DNA from: Lacrimispora celerecrescens
GTDB lineage: Bacteria > Bacillota > Clostridia > Lachnospirales > Lachnospiraceae
Length of the DNA: 64,000 nt
Reading direction: 5' to 3'
NCBI RefSeq assembly: GCF_000732605.1
Contig: NZ_JPME01000026.1
Span: forward strand, 1-64,000
The notes under the pieces were generated by a model that had not been told where the DNA came from, ran no database searches, and worked only from the letters and a program-made list of their open reading frames with translations. Positions 7,874-17,674 of this stretch are shown piece by piece. Position 1 is the first letter of the stretch. Each line of letters begins with the position of its first letter. The position numbers and the translations under genes were made by a program.

Positions 7874-9205
7874 ATGAAGTCTAGCATTCGGCTGTCTCAA
7901 TGTATGATTGTGAAAGATGAGGAACAGAACATCCAGCGAGCACTTAGCTGGGGAAAGGGCATTGTCTGTGAGCAGATTGTTGTAGATACTGGTTCAACGG
8001 ACAGAACAGTGGAAATAGCGGAAGCGTTGGGGGCAAAAGTCTTTCACTTTTCTTGGAATAATGATTTTTCAGCTGCTAAAAACTTTGCCATCGAACAGGC
8101 CGGGGGGAATTGGATTGCTTTTCTGGATGCAGATGAATATTATTCCGATGAAGATGCAAAAAAAATACTGCCATTGTTGCGGCAGATTGAAAAGGATTTT
8201 CCCATAGCACTCCGACCTCATACCATACGGTCACTTCTGGTGAATCTGGATGATGCTGGGAGGAGTATGACCACTGGGGTACAGGACCGGATTTTTAGAA
8301 ATATTCCAAAACTACGATATCGAAACAAAATTCACGAGCACCTGGACTTACCTGGGACTCAACAATTTAGACATTATGATGCGACTGAAATTCTTGCCAT
8401 TTTCCACACTGGCTACGCTACTAAGATTTTCAAGGAAAAAGATAAAGAAGAACGTAATATATCAATGATAAAGAAGGAATTAGAAGAGAATCCAGAAAAT
8501 TATGTTATGTGGTCTTATTTGGGAGATTCTCTTCTTTGTGCAAATAGATTAGAAGAAGCGGAAGAAGCTTTTCTTCACATGGCTGAGAATCCAGATGTTA
8601 CTATGACGGTAGATCGGAAAAGTCTTAATTTTACAAATCTACTAAAGACAAAATATCATAGATATATCGACAGCGATGAAGGTTTTATGGCGATCTATCA
8701 AAAGGCAAAAGACTGTGGTTGCGTCACTCCCGATATAGACTATTGGGCAGGGGAATGGTTCTGCCGGCGCGGCGATGAAGAAAAGGCAAGATTGTATTTT
8801 GAACAGGCTCTTCGTATGCTAGAGAAGTATGAAGGCAATGATCCTCTGAATATATCAAGCAGGCTTTTTAATATATACCAGTGGCTTTTTCTCTCTTATT
8901 CAAAGCTGAAAAATCCTTCTGAGATGATAAGATATGGAATTCTTGCTCTAAGGGTTGAACCTTACCAGGTTTCTATTTTAAAAGAAATCCTGCTTCTGTT
9001 AAAGGGAGAGCCGGGAGAGGAAGAGACTGCTGTCAATACTTTTGGCTTTTTGTCAAAGCTTTATGACCTTACTTCTTTTAAAAATAAAGTTTTTTTAGTA
9101 AAGGTATCGGAACAGGTATCTTTTTCGGCATTGGAAAAGCAAGTTTATTCTTTACTAAGTGATAGAGAAAGGGAGTATCTTTCAAAAGCAGGGGATATTT
9201 TCTAG
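7874..9205 (+). CDS. Family 2 glycosyltransferase with C-terminal TPR-like region (probable flagellin glycosylation)
   Basis: The 443-residue protein has an N-terminal GT-A fold: LSQCMIVKDEEQN, VDTGSTDRT at about 38-45, and the DxD motif D85-A-D87 in FLDADEYY. A helical TPR-like repeat region follows (about 210-430). The layout is like SunS-type glycosyltransferases that modify peptide substrates. Its position right after hag suggests it adds sugar to flagellin. An open frame begins earlier at 7832, but that lies in the hag terminator; the ATG at 7874 has GGGAGG upstream. Substrate and sugar are inferred from context only. Confidence 0.85.
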   Translation: MKSSIRLSQCMIVKDEEQNIQRALSWGKGIVCEQIVVDTGSTDRTVEIAEALGAKVFHFSWNNDFSAAKNFAIEQAGGNWIAFLDADEYYSDEDAKKILPLLRQIEKDFPIALRPHTIRSLLVNLDDAGRSMTTGVQDRIFRNIPKLRYRNKIHEHLDLPGTQQFRHYDATEILAIFHTGYATKIFKEKDKEERNISMIKKELEENPENYVMWSYLGDSLLCANRLEEAEEAFLHMAENPDVTMTVDRKSLNFTNLLKTKYHRYIDSDEGFMAIYQKAKDCGCVTPDIDYWAGEWFCRRGDEEKARLYFEQALRMLEKYEGNDPLNISSRLFNIYQWLFLSYSKLKNPSEMIRYGILALRVEPYQVSILKEILLLLKGEPGEEETAVNTFGFLSKLYDLTSFKNKVFLVKVSEQVSFSALEKQVYSLLSDREREYLSKAGDIF

Positions 9206-9360
9206 TAATATTGATAGGTCTTAAATGTTGTCTTTCAGGCTTTGTAAGCAGGTTTTCTGCTGTTTATTATATAATCCTCGAAGAGTATTCTCCTGTTAAA
9301 AAATAGATTGATTTATAGAATACATTTTGTGGATTGAAGAAATGAGAGGATAAGAATTTT

Positions 9361-11136
9361 ATGAAAGCATCTCCAGAAAATGAGTTTGAATATTGCAAAG
9401 TCAAACTTAAAGAATCGATATCTGAATTAATCAATTCAAATAAGCTAGATGAAGCTAAGAGTATTATTAAGGAGTATGAGGATATCGTTAAAAATGATAG
9501 AGAAATCTATTCTATGAATGCCATAGTGGCAATTATGGAACATAGGTTAAAAGATGCAAAAGATATATTAAATAAAGGTTTGGAAGTTCATAAAACAGAT
9601 TTTGACTTGCTTTATAATATGGGATATATATATCAATTAGAGAATAATCTGGATTTATCTATCAATTTTTACGAAAAGGCATTAGATAGTGCAGATAAGA
9701 TAGAGGATAAAGAACTTATAGTTAACATTTTAAAAGAAATGAATGCGAAAGGATTTAGTCATAAAACCAGCATCATTATTTTGACTTATAATAATCTGGA
9801 TTATAATAAGCCATGTATAGAGAGTATAAGAAAATATACCAAGGCAGGAACGTATGAAATAGTAGTGGTTGATAATAATTCTACTGATGGAACAAAGGAA
9901 TGGCTAAAAGAACAGAATGATTTAAAAGTCATATTCAATACAGAAAACGTTGGTTTTCCTAAGGGGTGTAATCAAGGGATTTCAATCGCAGATGAAACAA
10001 ATGATATTTTGTTATTGAATAATGATACGTTAGTTACTCCTAATTGGCTTGATAATTTAACAATTGCATTACATAGTTCCAATGATATCGGGGCTGTGGG
10101 AGCTGTTACGAATTCCTGTTCAAACTATCAGACGATACAGTCTGACTATACAGATTTTAATGGACTTTTGGAATTTGCTCAAAAAAACAACATAAGTGAC
10201 CCTTCTAAATGGGAAAATAGATTAAGACTTGTTGGGTTTTGCATGTTAATAAAGAGAGAAGTATTAGAAAAGATAGGGTTACTTGATGAACTGTTTACTC
10301 CAGGAAACTTTGAAGATGATGATTACTCTTATAGAATAATATCAGAAGGATATAAATTATTATTATGTAAAGATTCCTATATTTATCACTTTGGAGGAGC
10401 GTCTTTTAAAATAGAGCCGGATAAATATAATAATGTATTAGATATTAATAAAAGTAAGTTTAAAGATAAATGGGGTTTTGATCCACATTATTCTGCTTTT
10501 ATCCGTTATGAAATAATAGATTTGATTGACAGGCCAAATAAGGAAGAAATGATTAGGGTGCTGGAGGTAGGCTGTGCCTGCGGAGGAACATTACTTGAAA
10601 TAAAAAATCAATATAAAAATGCTGATTTATTTGGAATAGAATTAAATGAAAGTTCTGCAAAAATCGCAAGAACTTTTGCAAATGTCAAAGCTGAAAATAT
10701 TGAAAATGAAAATTTGAACTATGATGAAAAGTATTTCGATTATATCATATTTGCTGATGTGCTTGAACATTTATATGATCCAGGGAAAGTTCTGACTAAT
10801 TTAAAAAAGTATTTAAAAGATGATGGCAAAGTTTTAGCAAGCATTCCCAATGTAATGCATTATAGTGTCATTAGAAATTTAATTAATGGAAGATGGTATT
10901 ATGAAGATGCTGGAATTCTAGATAGAACACATATAAGATTTTTTACATTGACGGAAATCAATAATTTGTTTATAGAATCTGGCTATGAAGGTATGAATTA
11001 TTCATCGACTACTTTGGCAGAGACACTGCATGATCAAGAGTTTATTGATACTTTATCAATGTTATCTGCTGCTGAGCCAAAGAGTCAATTCAGTGCTTAT
11101 CAATACATTATAAGAGCTAATAAAAAAACTAATTAA
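9361..11136 (+). CDS. Bifunctional TPR / family 2 glycosyltransferase / SAM methyltransferase
   Basis: The 591-residue protein has three parts. Residues about 1-130 are TPR-like helices. Residues about 135-385 are a rhamnosyltransferase-like GT2 domain with TYNNLDY, VDNNSTDGTKEW, the GFPKGCNQG stretch and an LLNNDT acidic motif. Residues about 398-590 are a class I methyltransferase with VLEVGCACGG as SAM site and ADVLEHL. It could extend and methylate a flagellin glycan, since flagellin sugars in clostridia are often methylated. The gene is distinctly more AT-rich than the fla/che genes, which hints at transfer. AGAGGA lies 11 bases before the ATG. The 155-bp gap before it holds no clear promoter. 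Confidence 0.85.
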   Translation: MKASPENEFEYCKVKLKESISELINSNKLDEAKSIIKEYEDIVKNDREIYSMNAIVAIMEHRLKDAKDILNKGLEVHKTDFDLLYNMGYIYQLENNLDLSINFYEKALDSADKIEDKELIVNILKEMNAKGFSHKTSIIILTYNNLDYNKPCIESIRKYTKAGTYEIVVVDNNSTDGTKEWLKEQNDLKVIFNTENVGFPKGCNQGISIADETNDILLLNNDTLVTPNWLDNLTIALHSSNDIGAVGAVTNSCSNYQTIQSDYTDFNGLLEFAQKNNISDPSKWENRLRLVGFCMLIKREVLEKIGLLDELFTPGNFEDDDYSYRIISEGYKLLLCKDSYIYHFGGASFKIEPDKYNNVLDINKSKFKDKWGFDPHYSAFIRYEIIDLIDRPNKEEMIRVLEVGCACGGTLLEIKNQYKNADLFGIELNESSAKIARTFANVKAENIENENLNYDEKYFDYIIFADVLEHLYDPGKVLTNLKKYLKDDGKVLASIPNVMHYSVIRNLINGRWYYEDAGILDRTHIRFFTLTEINNLFIESGYEGMNYSSTTLAETLHDQEFIDTLSMLSAAEPKSQFSAYQYIIRANKKTN

Positions 11137-11185
11137 ACAGGTATTGATAATAATCTTGGACTTTTTTAGACGGAGGCAGATATCT

Positions 11186-11820
11186 ATGGAAAAGTCAAAA
11201 CGCATTGCTGTGCTAACTGTAATGTAAGTTTGGCTGGAGCCCGAGGAGATGACTATACTTATCTCGAAACACATGTCAAGGGATTGGAGATAGTAGCTTC
11301 TTGCTTGGTTAAAATTGCCTTTCCGGTTAATACTTTAGAGATGGGAGCTGTGAGTGGTATTGGGAAAATTCAATCCGGAGTCTTTGCTGTGAGGCGTAAG
11401 CAACTCTTTTGGAAATGCCGGTGTGAATCGTTGGCTTGACCGTATAGATTTAATAGAAGAAACTCCTAGGCTTTCCTTTTTAGCTTCAGATTACGATGAT
11501 ACCCACCTACAGGAAAGCTGTTTTCAGACCATGTTTCCTCAAAGGATAGAATATTCTCCTCTTGAAGACCATGTTAAGGTTATTACAGTTCTGCATTTCA
11601 AATCTCCTCGAAACAGGCCTATGCCAGATACGATGGAGGAAATTTTTATTATATAAAAGAAGTTAATCAAATCATCACCCAAAAGGGCTGTATTGACATT
11701 GAAGATTCTCTAGTTAAAATTCGGGAATATCTTGGAGTAGCGTTAAAAGTAAGGAATACAGAAGTTAAGATTCAATGGATTGATTTGATGGATAGTTTAT
11801 TAGAGTATATTTTATTTTAA
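11186..11820 (+). pseudogene. Decayed gene of unknown family with several frame changes
   Basis: A well-placed GGAGG and ATG (11186) start a frame beginning MEKSKRIAVLTVM that stops after 13 codons at 11225. Reading then continues in another frame (about 11230-11439) and again in the first frame (about 11423-11656). It resumes from about 11620 in the second frame (YDGGNFYYIKEVNQ and on) to a stop at 11818-11820. The joined pieces would give about 210 residues of normal-looking composition. This is best read as one broken gene, possibly related to surface glycan or motility functions because of its location. I do not recognise the family. Confidence 0.5.
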
Positions 11821-11933
11821 AACCATAAATTTAGAATGGTGCAATTCATATTTATGCCATGGCAGCTTAGTTGTTTGTTCATAGGCCTGAATTTGAAAGT
11901 AACCGTATATAATTTAGAAGAATTTTATTTTAT

Positions 11934-12010
11934 ATCCTGATTTTGGCTTGTCCTGTCCGGCATTTTTGAGACAGTACTCGGATAGCCCAAATCAGGATTT
12001 ATTTTTTTTT
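11934..12010 (+). terminator. Terminator closing the flagellin-glycosylation unit
   Basis: Arms ATCCTGATTTTGGCT (11934-11948) and AGCCCAAATCAGGAT (11984-11998) pair with one wobble around a 35-base loop, followed by a run of T from 12002. Confidence 0.8.
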
Positions 12011-12052
12011 ATCATTATCTTAAGATTAATAGAAAATTTCCTGACAACTTTC

Positions 12053-12081
12053 TTGACAAAATCTGTAAATAAATGTAGAAT
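12053..12081 (+). promoter_or_regulatory. Sigma-A promoter of the fla/che operon
   Basis: A perfect TTGACA (12053-12058), 17 bp, then TAGAAT (12076-12081; 5 of 6). A leader of about 125 nt precedes flgB. No other strong promoter is seen until the sigma-D site before cheV at 36443, so about 24 kb may be one transcript. Confidence 0.8.
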
Positions 12082-12214
12082 ATAGTAAGAAAAATTACAG
12101 AAAAATTAAAAAAAAAGGAAAATCCTGTTGAATTTAACTGGAGAGAGGTAATTTTCTTGTGGTGAAATATTATTCCCATATTTCTTTAGGGGAATGAAAG
12201 TGAGGAGCAATAGG

Positions 12215-12595
12215 ATGAATGGGATATTTGGAAATAACATTTCCATGGCGGAAAAAACTTTGGATTACCTGTGGTCAAAGCAGTCGGTAACGCTTAATAA
12301 TATTGCCAATGGCGAAACCCCAGGTTATAAGGCCCGTTATGTTACTTTTGAGGACGAATTCCGTAAACGCTTAATGGCCAGCCGAGAGGGCACATCAAAG
12401 GATGTAGGAAGAATCATAGGCAATTCCAGACATTTTATCCATGAAACAAAAGATGAATCAGCTAGAATGGACGGAAACAATGTCAACATGGATGTAGAAA
12501 ATGTAGAACTGGCTAGGACAACCCTTCAGTATCAGTATCAGCTGAATGCGTTGAATAGTGAAGTAAGCAGGCTTCGCACGGTTATTAAAGGCTAA
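12215..12595 (+). CDS. flgB: Flagellar basal-body rod protein FlgB
   Basis: The 126-residue protein is a proximal rod subunit exported by the flagellar apparatus. The conserved N-terminus (LNNIANGETPGYKARYVTFED) and C-terminal coiled segment (VDVENVELARTTLQYQ-like) are both present. An upstream in-frame ATG at 12194 exists, but GAGGAG at 12202-12207 is correctly spaced only for the ATG at 12215. First gene of the operon. flgC, which normally follows, is missing here and lies at 25635. Confidence 0.93.
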   Translation: MNGIFGNNISMAEKTLDYLWSKQSVTLNNIANGETPGYKARYVTFEDEFRKRLMASREGTSKDVGRIIGNSRHFIHETKDESARMDGNNVNMDVENVELARTTLQYQYQLNALNSEVSRLRTVIKG

Positions 12596-12612
12596 AACGG
12601 GAGGTTAATGAG

Positions 12613-12924
12613 ATGGAGCAGATGTTTATAAGACCTATTATCCCCATGGAGTCCATTGGGAATATAGGAAGCGAAAAGAAAGTGACAACCGGACAGGATG
12701 GAAGTTCGGTGTTTCGGGATATATTTAAAGAAGCCATTCAGAACGTAAAAACCACGGATGAGGATTTGACGGTACAAGAATACTTGCTGTCAACAGGCCA
12801 GATAGACGATGCACATACTGTGCCTGCAGCGGCGGCAAAAGCCCAGTTATCTGTAGAACTCTTAACATCTCTTAGGAATAAGGCACTGGAATCCTACAAT
12901 GAGATTATAAGAATTGGCGTTTAA
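12613..12924 (+). CDS. fliE: Flagellar hook-basal body protein FliE
   Basis: The 103-residue protein has the FliE pattern: a variable N-terminus, FRDIFKEAIQNVKTTDED, and the C-terminal helix AAAKAQLSVELLTSLRNKALESYNEIIRI. FliE joins the MS ring to the proximal rod and is needed for export of rod proteins. It starts 17 bp after flgB, where flgC would be expected in the usual flgB-flgC-fliE order. GGGAGG precedes the ATG. Confidence 0.95.
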   Translation: MEQMFIRPIIPMESIGNIGSEKKVTTGQDGSSVFRDIFKEAIQNVKTTDEDLTVQEYLLSTGQIDDAHTVPAAAAKAQLSVELLTSLRNKALESYNEIIRIGV

Positions 12925-12949
12925 GTAGATAACAGGGCGGACAGGTACA

Positions 12950-14548
12950 ATGGAGAAGATAAAGGAACTTTTAGAAAAGCTAAATGATAAAGTAAAAAAA
13001 GCCATAATCATCGGCGCTGTGGGCGTGGCGGTTGTGGTTGGAGCGATAGTGATCGCGCTGTCCATGCGGGAGAAGCCTTACGAGGTGATGTTTCCAAGTG
13101 TAAGCAGCGAAGAAGCCAAACAGATCATTGGAAAATTACAGGAAGACGGAGTCGATTATCAGTATCAAAACGGTGACATACTGGTGCCTACGCCTCAATT
13201 AGATACAACAAGGGCAAAGTTAGTTTCGGAAGGGTACCCCAAAAGTGGTTTTACATATGATGTGTTCAGAAATAATGTAAACTTGATGACTACTGATTCA
13301 GACCGGCGTAGGTTTGAACTTTATGATTTGGAAACCAGGATTGGTTCTACGATAAAGGTCTTTGATGGTGTGCAGGAGGCATATGTAACCATAGCTCTGG
13401 GAGAACCTTCCAAATATGCACTGTCTGATGACACGACACAGGAGTCCAGCGCCCAGGCTGTTGTGGTTATGAAAGATGGAGGTTCTCCTACGGAAGAACA
13501 GGCAAAGTCTATCCAGCTTCTCATATCCAGAAGTATTCCTGGAATGGTGATTGATAATGTCTCTGTATTCGATGGAAACGGACGAGAAGTTTCCACTGGT
13601 TCAGACGACGATGATATCAACAACGGCAAGGCTGGAGAAGAGATTACCAAAGTAATTGAAGATCAGATTTCAGCAAAGGTATTAAATGTACTTGGCCCTG
13701 TATACGGAAACGGCAATGTTCGGGTATCCGTAAAAGGCACAGTCAATATGGAAAAGCTGATTCGGGAGAGCATTGTTTACAATACACCTGAAAAGATCGA
13801 TGAAAAAGATAAGACTGGCCTTACTTCTGAGGAATCCATATTCAAAGAGTATTCCGGGAGTGGGCAAAATGCTTCCGGTGTGGCCGGTTCAGAGGCCAAT
13901 GCGGACATTCCACAGTATAATGCGGGAGGAACGGCTGAGGAGAATGCATATGGTTCCAGCAGTCTGACCAGAAAATATCTTTTAAACCAGATAAAAGAAC
14001 AGGGTCAAATCAATCCGGGAACTTTGGAAAACCTGACTGTTTCCGTAATAGTAAATGGGACCGGATTCGGAAGTATGACGATTGACGACATTCGGGATCT
14101 TGCAGGAAATGCGGCTGGAATCCCCCAGGCAGATCGTGCAGAAAAGATAACCGCTGTAGCGGCGCCCTTCTATACTGTAGATGTACCCCAAGCACCTGAA
14201 ACTCCTGTGGAAGCAAATACCAGCGGTATTTTGATTAATCAGTGGATTCTGATTGCAGCACTGGCTGGAGTACTTCTCCTCGTTCTGATTATTATTTTGG
14301 CAGTAAGACATAGACGGAAGAAAAATGAACTTATGGAAGCCATGGAGTTCAGCCAGGAAGATGTACCGGAACTGCCGGTTATGGAGGAATTGCTGGAGGG
14401 TGATGATAAAGAAGAGGTGATTCTGGAACCTGAAGAAGACAGGGGAGCAGAGCTGCGCCAGTCCGTCCGCGAGTTTGCTGAGCAAAACCCTGAGATATCA
14501 GCTCAGCTGCTAAAAACATGGTTGAATGGAGGCGGTAACAATGGTTAA
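12950..14548 (+). CDS. fliF: Flagellar MS-ring protein FliF
   Basis: The 532-residue protein forms the membrane MS ring. It has a transmembrane helix at about 18-40, YscJ/FliF ring-building domains with the LDTTRAKLVSEGYP region (about 78-91), a variable periplasmic part, and a second transmembrane helix near 428-448. An acidic cytoplasmic tail ending LKTWLNGGGNNG binds FliG. Its last 8 bases overlap the fliG start, indicating translational coupling. Confidence 0.97.
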   Translation: MEKIKELLEKLNDKVKKAIIIGAVGVAVVVGAIVIALSMREKPYEVMFPSVSSEEAKQIIGKLQEDGVDYQYQNGDILVPTPQLDTTRAKLVSEGYPKSGFTYDVFRNNVNLMTTDSDRRRFELYDLETRIGSTIKVFDGVQEAYVTIALGEPSKYALSDDTTQESSAQAVVVMKDGGSPTEEQAKSIQLLISRSIPGMVIDNVSVFDGNGREVSTGSDDDDINNGKAGEEITKVIEDQISAKVLNVLGPVYGNGNVRVSVKGTVNMEKLIRESIVYNTPEKIDEKDKTGLTSEESIFKEYSGSGQNASGVAGSEANADIPQYNAGGTAEENAYGSSSLTRKYLLNQIKEQGQINPGTLENLTVSVIVNGTGFGSMTIDDIRDLAGNAAGIPQADRAEKITAVAAPFYTVDVPQAPETPVEANTSGILINQWILIAALAGVLLLVLIIILAVRHRRKKNELMEAMEFSQEDVPELPVMEELLEGDDKEEVILEPEEDRGAELRQSVREFAEQNPEISAQLLKTWLNGGGNNG

Positions 14549-15542
14549 TCTAACCCCCGAACAAAAAGCAGCGACAGTGGTTGTTTCACTGGGAGTGGAT
14601 AAGGCTTCAAAAGTATATAAGTACTTAAGTGAAGACGAAATTGAGAAATTAACTCTTGAAGTGGCAAAGCTTGGACATGTGGAAGCAGAGCAGACAGAAG
14701 CCATTTTAGATGAATTTTACAAGACATGCCTGACTCAAAAGGTAGTGACTGACGGTGGATTGGAGTATGCAAGAACCGTTCTGGAAAAAGCCTTCGGAGA
14801 AAGTACGGCCAACAGCCTGCTTCAAAAGGTTACACAGTCTCTGAAATCCAGATCTTTTGGATTTATCAGGAAGAGCGATGTAAAGAACTTGCTTTCCGTC
14901 CTGCAGCATGAAAGAGCCCAGATTATTGCTCTGGTTCTCTCTTATACAAATGAAGAGATGGCGGCTAATATTATTTCAGAGCTTGCTCCTGAAAAGCGCA
15001 TGCAGGTAGTGGAGGCCATTGCCAGAATGGAAAGCGCTTCGCCAGAAGGAATTAAAATTGTGGAAGAGGAGATCAAGAAGCGGTTCTCCGGCATTCTTAC
15101 TACCGATTACACCAGCGTGGGAGGCATTGATTACATAGCAAACGTCATGAATCATATAGACCGTGGCAACGAAAAGCTTATCTTCGACGAACTGGGAAGA
15201 AAAGATGCAGAGCTTGCAGATACCATCCGCAAGAAGATGTTCGTATTCGAGGATATTATTACCATGGACAATCGTTCCATCCAGCGATTTATCAGAGAGT
15301 GCGATATGCGTGATATGGTTTATGCCCTTAAGAATGCAAACGAGCAGATTACATCTGTTATTTTCTCCAATATGTCAACTCGTATGAAGGAAAGCATCCA
15401 GTCCGATATGGAAGTTACGGTTAATGTACGCTTGAAAGATGTGGAAGAGGCTCAGCAGAGGATTGTCGGTATCATCAGGCGTCTGGAAGAAGAGGGCGAG
15501 TTGATCATCAGCAAGGGCGGAAAGGATGATGTCATTGTCTAA
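14541..15542 (+). CDS. fliG: Flagellar motor switch protein FliG
   Basis: The 333-residue protein is the torque-generating switch subunit between FliF and FliM. The N-terminal FliF-binding domain (LTPEQKAATVVVSLG), the middle domain with the EHPQ-equivalent LQHERAQIIALVLS, and the C-terminal charged torque helix region (about 275-305, MFVFEDIITMDNRSIQRFIRE) are visible. An earlier ATG at 14526 is in frame, but GGAGGCGG lies between it and the ATG at 14541, so 14541 is the likely start. Confidence 0.97.
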   Translation: MVNLTPEQKAATVVVSLGVDKASKVYKYLSEDEIEKLTLEVAKLGHVEAEQTEAILDEFYKTCLTQKVVTDGGLEYARTVLEKAFGESTANSLLQKVTQSLKSRSFGFIRKSDVKNLLSVLQHERAQIIALVLSYTNEEMAANIISELAPEKRMQVVEAIARMESASPEGIKIVEEEIKKRFSGILTTDYTSVGGIDYIANVMNHIDRGNEKLIFDELGRKDAELADTIRKKMFVFEDIITMDNRSIQRFIRECDMRDMVYALKNANEQITSVIFSNMSTRMKESIQSDMEVTVNVRLKDVEEAQQRIVGIIRRLEEEGELIISKGGKDDVIV

Positions 15543-16338
15543 TATTATAAAGTCTGTGCAGATGGCCGATCGTGTTCTGGAATACGGATTTACCCGGGAA
15601 TTTGAAAATATCAAGGTAAGAGAAAACGATAATCCGGAGAAGGAATGGGAGCAGGAGAAATCTGCGGACCAAGGATATGACGGGTATCTTCAAACTACTG
15701 AAATGTACGAAGACGCTGTAAAGAAGTCCCAGGAAATTCTGGAGCTGGCCAGGACAGAGGCGGAAGATGTCCTCAACCAGGCCAGGTCGGACGGGGAAAA
15801 ACTCCGTACTCAAGCGATGGAAGAAGGCCGCCAGGCCGGATATGACGCAGGGTATGAGGAGGGATTCCGTAAAGCCTACGAAGCTCATAAAGAGGTTCTT
15901 GATGCACGCCAGGAAGAATTTCTGGAAGCCATGAAAAACGCAATTGAAAGCGTAACGAAAGAAAAAGAAAAGATACTGGACAAATATATTGATGATTTAA
16001 AAAGAGTCACTCTGACCATTGCAGAAAAGGTGATTCAGACCAGTCTGCGCTCCAGCGGAGAGATTATCAAGCGCATGATCGTAGCTGCTGCGGGAAAGCT
16101 TAAGAAAACCCAGTGGATGAAAATTTACGTATCCCAAAGGGATGCGGGAATGATGATACAAGGAGATGTGGGACTGTTAAGCGAATTGTCCCACATTTCC
16201 GGTAATATCAAGATTATTGCTATGGATCATGAGGAGGACGGAGCCTGTATCATAGAGCTTCCGGAGGAGATTATTGATGTCAGTGTGAATACACAGCTGG
16301 AAAATATTAAGGGAATACTTAATAACGCCAGACTGTAA
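15526..16338 (+). CDS. fliH: Flagellar export apparatus regulator FliH
   Basis: The 270-residue protein has a Glu/Lys/Gln-rich helical N-terminal half with GRQAGYDAGYEEGFRKAYEA (GxxxG-like repeats, about 102-122), typical of FliH. A C-terminal domain like the V-ATPase E subunit (VTLTIAEKVIQTSL and on) follows. FliH dimers bind FliI and tether it to the export gate. It overlaps the end of fliG by 17 bp. A second ATG lies directly after the first. Confidence 0.92.
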   Translation: MMSLSNIIKSVQMADRVLEYGFTREFENIKVRENDNPEKEWEQEKSADQGYDGYLQTTEMYEDAVKKSQEILELARTEAEDVLNQARSDGEKLRTQAMEEGRQAGYDAGYEEGFRKAYEAHKEVLDARQEEFLEAMKNAIESVTKEKEKILDKYIDDLKRVTLTIAEKVIQTSLRSSGEIIKRMIVAAAGKLKKTQWMKIYVSQRDAGMMIQGDVGLLSELSHISGNIKIIAMDHEEDGACIIELPEEIIDVSVNTQLENIKGILNNARL

Positions 16339-16352
16339 CAGGAGGAGCCTGC

Positions 16353-17652
16353 ATGTTTAAGGAATTGACGGATCTCATTACGAAGACTGAGACAATCGAC
16401 CATATCGGGAAGATTGAAAACATTGTGGGGATGTCCATGGAAGCCTCCGGAGGAAGGGCCAGTATCGGAGACATAGCCTATATTTACAATGAAGACCGGC
16501 AGGAACAGATACCGGTGGAAGTGGTAGGCTTTAAGGATGACAAGATACAGCTTATGGCCTATGAAAATATGAATGGAATTGCAGCGGGCAGCTTTGTTCG
16601 GAATACAAAACGCAGGTTGAAGGTACCGGTAGGAGATTTTTTAAGGGGTCGAATCATCGATGCAAAGGGAGAACCAATGGATGGAAAAGGACCTTTTGAA
16701 TCTCCCCGGTACTATTACGTAGAAAATCCTTATATCAATCCCATGACCCGTCCGCCCATTACGGACAAGCTGGAATTTGGTGTCAAAGCCATTGATGGCT
16801 TAAATACAATTGGAAAAGGCCAGCGTATTGGTATTTTTGCAGGCAGTGGAGTGGGAAAAAGCACCTTGCTTGGCATGATCGCCAGGAATGTAAAGGCGGA
16901 TATTAACGTAGTAGCTGGTAGGGGAGCGTGGAAGAGAGGTCCGTGAATTTATAGAAAAAGACTTAGGACCAGAAGGAATGAAACGTTCCGTGCTGGTGGT
17001 AGCAACATCAGACCAGCCTGCCATGCTTCGAATGAAGTGTCCATTGGTTGCCACTACGATAGCTGAATATTTTAAGAATCAGGGCAAGGATGTTTTGCTT
17101 ATGATGGACTCCCTGACCCGTTTTGCTATGGCACAGAGAGAGATAGGGCTTGCAATCGGAGAGCCTCCGGTGGCAAGAGGCTATACTCCCTCTATTTATG
17201 CGGAGTTTCCAAAGCTGTTGGAACGAAGCGGTAACTTTGGACAAGGTTCCATTACAGGAATCTATACGGTTTTGGTGGAAGGTGATGACACCAATGAGCC
17301 GATTGCCGATACTGTGAGAGGTATTGTGGATGGCCATATTGTACTAAGCCGAAAGCTGGCCAATTCCAACCATTTCCCGGCTATTGACGTAAGTGCCAGT
17401 ATTTCACGTTTGATGACCAACATCGTTTCAGAAGAACACCGGAAATTAGCTTCCCAAATCAGGGATATGTTAAGTCTTTATGAGAAAAATGAGGATCTTA
17501 TCTCGATTGGTGCTTATAAGAGCGGTACAAACCCAAAGCTTGATATGGCAATATCTAAAATTGATAAAATCAATCAATTCCTGTGTCAGGGAATACAGGA
17601 ACAAGCCAGTTACGAAGAGGTCTTAAAGAAAATGAAGATGATCTTATCATAG
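16353..17652 (+). pseudogene. fliI: Flagellum-specific export ATPase FliI, frameshifted
   Basis: FliI energises type III export with FliH and FliJ. Residues 1-188 read normally with Walker A GSGVGKST at 164-171. The frame is then lost and stops at 16946. The rest of the protein continues in another frame from 16915 (LVGERGREVREFIEKDLG) to 17652 and includes the Walker B region LLMMDSLTRFAMAQRE. The normal family sequence here is NVxALxGERGRE. Restoring two bases (gct-ctg instead of gctg at about 16914-16917) reunites the frames into about 434 residues, the normal length. It is therefore a single 2-bp deletion or an assembly error. Walker A and the catalytic half are separated, so no active ATPase is expected as written. 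Confidence 0.9.
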
Positions 17653-17674
17653 ATGTTGAAAGGGGAAAGGGAGT

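Noticed and set aside
13982-14485. 167-codon minus-strand frame opposite fliF
   Set aside because: Shadow of fliF; Cys/Tyr/Asn-rich composition unlike any neighbour and no ribosome site.
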